A stretch of DNA of 64,000 bases from Clostridia bacterium. Lineage in GTDB: Bacteria; Bacillota; Clostridia; Oscillospirales; Acutalibacteraceae. Below the pieces are notes generated by a model that saw nothing but the letters and a program-made list of their open reading frames with translations, ran no database searches and had not been told where the DNA came from. The stretch covers positions 62,001-126,000 of the forward strand of contig JAFYOI010000008.1 in the NCBI GenBank assembly GCA_017560255.1, in the 5' to 3' direction. The translations under genes were made by a program, and so were the position numbers. Shown piece after piece: positions 62,501 to 64,000 of the stretch (the stretch's first letter is position 1; each line of letters starts with the position of its first letter).

Positions 62501-63133
62501 ATAAAGGCACTCGGCAATGTTAACGTCGGCGCGGTTGAAGAATACCGCGAGGTTTCCGAGCGATATAATTTTATGAACGAGCAGGTAAGTGACATTGAGC
62601 GTTCAAGAGCGGAACTTATCAAGATAGTCAATGAACTGACTGAAAATATGAAAGTTCGTTTTGTTGAGCAGTTCAATAAGATTAACGAGAATTTCAAAGT
62701 CTGCTTTACCGAACTTTTCGGCGGCGGCAGTGCGCAACTCATTCTCTGCGATGAGAGCGACGTTCTCTCCTGTGACATTGATATCAAGGTTCAGCCACCC
62801 GGCAAGAACGTTCAGAACATTGACTTATTCTCGGGCGGCGAAAAAGTTATGGCGGCAATTTCACTTCTTTTTGCAATTCTGAAAGTTACACCAACTCCGT
62901 TTTGTATTTTTGACGAGGTTGAGGCGGCGCTCGATGACGTAAATGTTGTAAAATACGCCGCATATATGAGAAAGATGACGAAAAATATTCAGTTCATCGC
63001 AATTACTCACCGCCGCGGTACAATGGAGGAGGCAGACGTTCTCTACGGTGTAACGATGCAGGAAAAGGGAATTTCCAAATTGCTCAGACTCAATACGGGC
63101 GAAGTTGCGGTAAAATTAGGCATTGACGTTTAA
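59561..63133 (+). CDS. smc: Chromosome segregation protein SMC
   Basis: 1190 residues, full length. The Walker A GPNGSGKSNISDAVRWVLGE at the N terminus, two long coiled coils (about 170-500 and 675-1020), the hinge (about 510-665, GIHGTVSMLIKTEPKFEVAI), and the C-terminal signature LFSGGEKVMAAISLLFA with Walker B FCIFDEVEAALDD are in order. The start overlaps the ribosome site region GTCAGGAGAATAGGA. rnc, smc and ftsY order is typical of Firmicutes. Confidence 0.97.
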   Translation: MILKSLIMQGFKSFPDKTVLDFNSGITAVVGPNGSGKSNISDAVRWVLGEQSTKSLRGAKMEDVIFGGTEKRKKMGYAQASLVFDNSDRSANMDCDEIVVTRRYYRSGESDYEINGEASRLRDIHELFMDTGIGRDGYSIISQGRIADIISSRANERRDIFDEAAGISRFKYRRADAQKKLNQAEENLIRLRDILSELESRVGPLKEQAEKAEKFIVLAGEKKELEIGLWLYSLENYKTEIREQEKKISYATAQYETAENELCSIEKELENVIESIRQKTLRVEEIRQSISEIEESALQKEAQKAVIENTILHNNGTIERILKDAESALGSEKLMEREKEDRAQEGETLRKELDKLLKELDSRKADLERLITGGENVSRDMANLSAELSRTTITLSDKRVELSTAVSSLDEIQSRLSLIEQTSSTKDSTLALLNEQKAQTEKEIADNGAFLTQLKNSSSGYERLLSAKEEKLGKLKEQLESLKISAAGLAHKAANLEELEKNMEGYFGSVKAVMARSKRGELRGIHGTVSMLIKTEPKFEVAIETALGAAMQHVVTDNENDAKRAIQYLKNSNAGRCTFLPISVVKGTELDEKDYKNASGFEGIASRLVQSDSKYSDVLKSLLGRTVVCDDMDNALALAAKFNHKLRIVTLDGQVINAGGSMTGGSRKNNVGILGRGTEIERLHAEEAELLGKAEVLEKDIREMSQSVAAVRAEFEGMQGDMIRAQEESIRLESELRLVNEKIADCNLTAQTLTDEKNALESRAKQLNEKKTSTEQEVTVLAARISECEQALASASGEHNQLLAGRQDIEADIAQTNLRILGCKKDIEANEQAIEAIAKQQEGHVDRCAAMRAEAEEIRKENARLAETALEAQREADELRQRAKDSRDGIDAQISQRVELERRDSELRLLERAKTGEREKMSGELARLEERKATMLKDYDEIIAKLYDEYELTRREAEQCGIKLDNPNEAKKRLNEIKMKIKALGNVNVGAVEEYREVSERYNFMNEQVSDIERSRAELIKIVNELTENMKVRFVEQFNKINENFKVCFTELFGGGSAQLILCDESDVLSCDIDIKVQPPGKNVQNIDLFSGGEKVMAAISLLFAILKVTPTPFCIFDEVEAALDDVNVVKYAAYMRKMTKNIQFIAITHRRGTMEEADVLYGVTMQEKGISKLLRLNTGEVAVKLGIDV

Positions 63134-63208
63134 TTATTTACTTGCTAAATCGGTTCAATGGAGTTACAATTAAAAGTAACTTATCTTATTTGAAAGAGAG
63201 TGAGTTCA

Positions 63209-64000
63209 ATGGGACTTTTTTCAAAAATTAAAGACGGACTGAAAAAGACTCGTGACAGTCTTTCAAACGCTGTGACGAGCGTAATAAGGTCTTTTACAAA
63301 AATTGATGAGGATCTTTTTGAGGAACTTGAAGAAATCCTCGTTATGAGTGACGTCGGAATGGTCACTGCACAGAAAATTACTTCTCTTTTGCGCCAGAAG
63401 GTCAAAGAAACGGGCACAACCGATCCGGAACAGGTCAAAGGACTTCTCAAAGAGATTGTTGCCGATATGCTCAGGGGAGGAAACGAGGTAAAACTCGACT
63501 CCAAACCGTCCGTAATTCTCGTTATCGGAGTTAACGGTGCGGGTAAAACGACCTCAATCGGTAAACTTGCTTCCGCTTTCAAGGCGCAGGGTAAAAACGT
63601 TATTCTCGGTGCGGCGGACACTTTCAGAGCGGCGGCTATTGAGCAACTTGAAGTCTGGGCGCAGCGCAGCGGGGTACCGATGGTAAAACACAGCGAGGGC
63701 GCTGACCCTGCGGCAGTTGTTTTTGATACAATTTCTTCCGCAAAGGCGAGGGGTTCGGATATCATAATCTGTGACACTGCAGGCAGACTTCACAATAAGA
63801 AAAATCTTATGGATGAACTTAATAAGATTTCGCGAATTATCGCGCGTGAGTTGCCCGATGCTGATAAAGAGGTGCTTTTGGTACTTGATGCCACAACGGG
63901 ACAGAATGCAGTAAATCAAGCGCGTGAATTTGACGCAACTTCGGGCGTTACGGGCATCATTCTTACAAAACTCGACGGTACTGCAAAGGGTGGCATCGTG
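63209..64000 (+). CDS. ftsY: Signal recognition particle receptor FtsY (3' end outside window)
   Basis: 264 codons are visible and the frame is open at the right edge. The short N-terminal MGLFSKIKDGLKKTRDSL leads into the N domain, then the SRP GTPase: G1 GVNGAGKTTSIGKL, ADTFRAAAIEQL, G3 CDTAGRLH and G4 TKLDGTAKGG. The protein has little of the acidic A domain found in Gram-negatives. ATG 63209 follows GAGAGTGAG. It targets SRP-ribosome complexes to the membrane. Confidence 0.96.
   Translation, partial: MGLFSKIKDGLKKTRDSLSNAVTSVIRSFTKIDEDLFEELEEILVMSDVGMVTAQKITSLLRQKVKETGTTDPEQVKGLLKEIVADMLRGGNEVKLDSKPSVILVIGVNGAGKTTSIGKLASAFKAQGKNVILGAADTFRAAAIEQLEVWAQRSGVPMVKHSEGADPAAVVFDTISSAKARGSDIIICDTAGRLHNKKNLMDELNKISRIIARELPDADKEVLLVLDATTGQNAVNQAREFDATSGVTGIILTKLDGTAKGGIV

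Overview
The window looks like a chromosomal segment of an anaerobic, spore-forming, low-to-mid-GC Firmicute of the class Clostridia, most likely an Oscillospiraceae/Ruminococcaceae-type gut bacterium. The grounds are strong Shine-Dalgarno sites, near-consensus sigma-A promoters with 17-nt spacers, a T-box leader, a full-length single-chain PurL, long-form HPF, YhaM, DprA, RarA, SleB and sporulation-type deacetylase genes, threonine-rich lipoprotein linkers, and degraded copies of dispersed repeats that I recall from this group. Species is not determinable. Most of the window is ordinary vertically inherited core genome.

Layout. 1-5.1 kb: end of a P-type cation ATPase, a leucine T-box with leuA-leuB, and a SleB-like cortex hydrolase. 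5.1-9.7 kb: a ZIP metal transporter, a protein resembling only the C-lobe of a Ser/Thr kinase, a zinc-ribbon membrane protein, hpf and yhaM. 9.7-10.6 kb: a cassette with imperfect terminal inverted repeats, an array of short stem-loops and one zinc-ribbon cargo gene. 10.7-14.9 kb: M23 peptidase pair, OGG-type glycosylase, proC, sporulation-type deacetylase. 14.9-19 kb: SdpI-like protein and a YtrA-type regulator/ABC transporter/duplicated exported protein operon. 19-24.2 kb: DegV, two tRNAs, a TtcA-like enzyme, rplM-rpsI, a divergent XRE/SLOG pair, and a CAP-domain lipoprotein. 24.3-34.5 kb: ilvE and typA, a radical SAM protein, a heparinase-II/III-like protein with a companion protein, rarA, and exported proteins. 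34.5-42.3 kb: purL, an ApgM-family phosphomutase, metY, a flippase-like protein. 42.4-48.3 kb: nadA, uvrC, rsmD, coaD, a coiled-coil protein, rpsF-ssb-rpsR. 48.3-50.1 kb: a 106-bp duplication and two hypothetical genes. 50.1-64 kb: infC-rpmI-rplT, a SpoU methyltransferase, dprA, topA, trmFO, plsX, rnc, an Elp3-like radical SAM protein, smc and the start of ftsY.

Functional threads: branched-chain amino acid synthesis (leuA, leuB, ilvE), sulfur amino acid metabolism (metY with the ApgM-like enzyme beside it), NAD synthesis (nadA), ribosomal protein operons with structured leaders, DNA repair and processing (OGG, uvrC, rarA, dprA, topA, smc), and sporulation/cell-wall remodelling (SleB, M23, CE4). 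The least explained parts are the 9.7-10.6 kb cassette, the kinase-like C-lobe protein, the ABC operon with its duplicated exported protein, the XRE/SLOG pair, and the heparinase-like protein with its companion.
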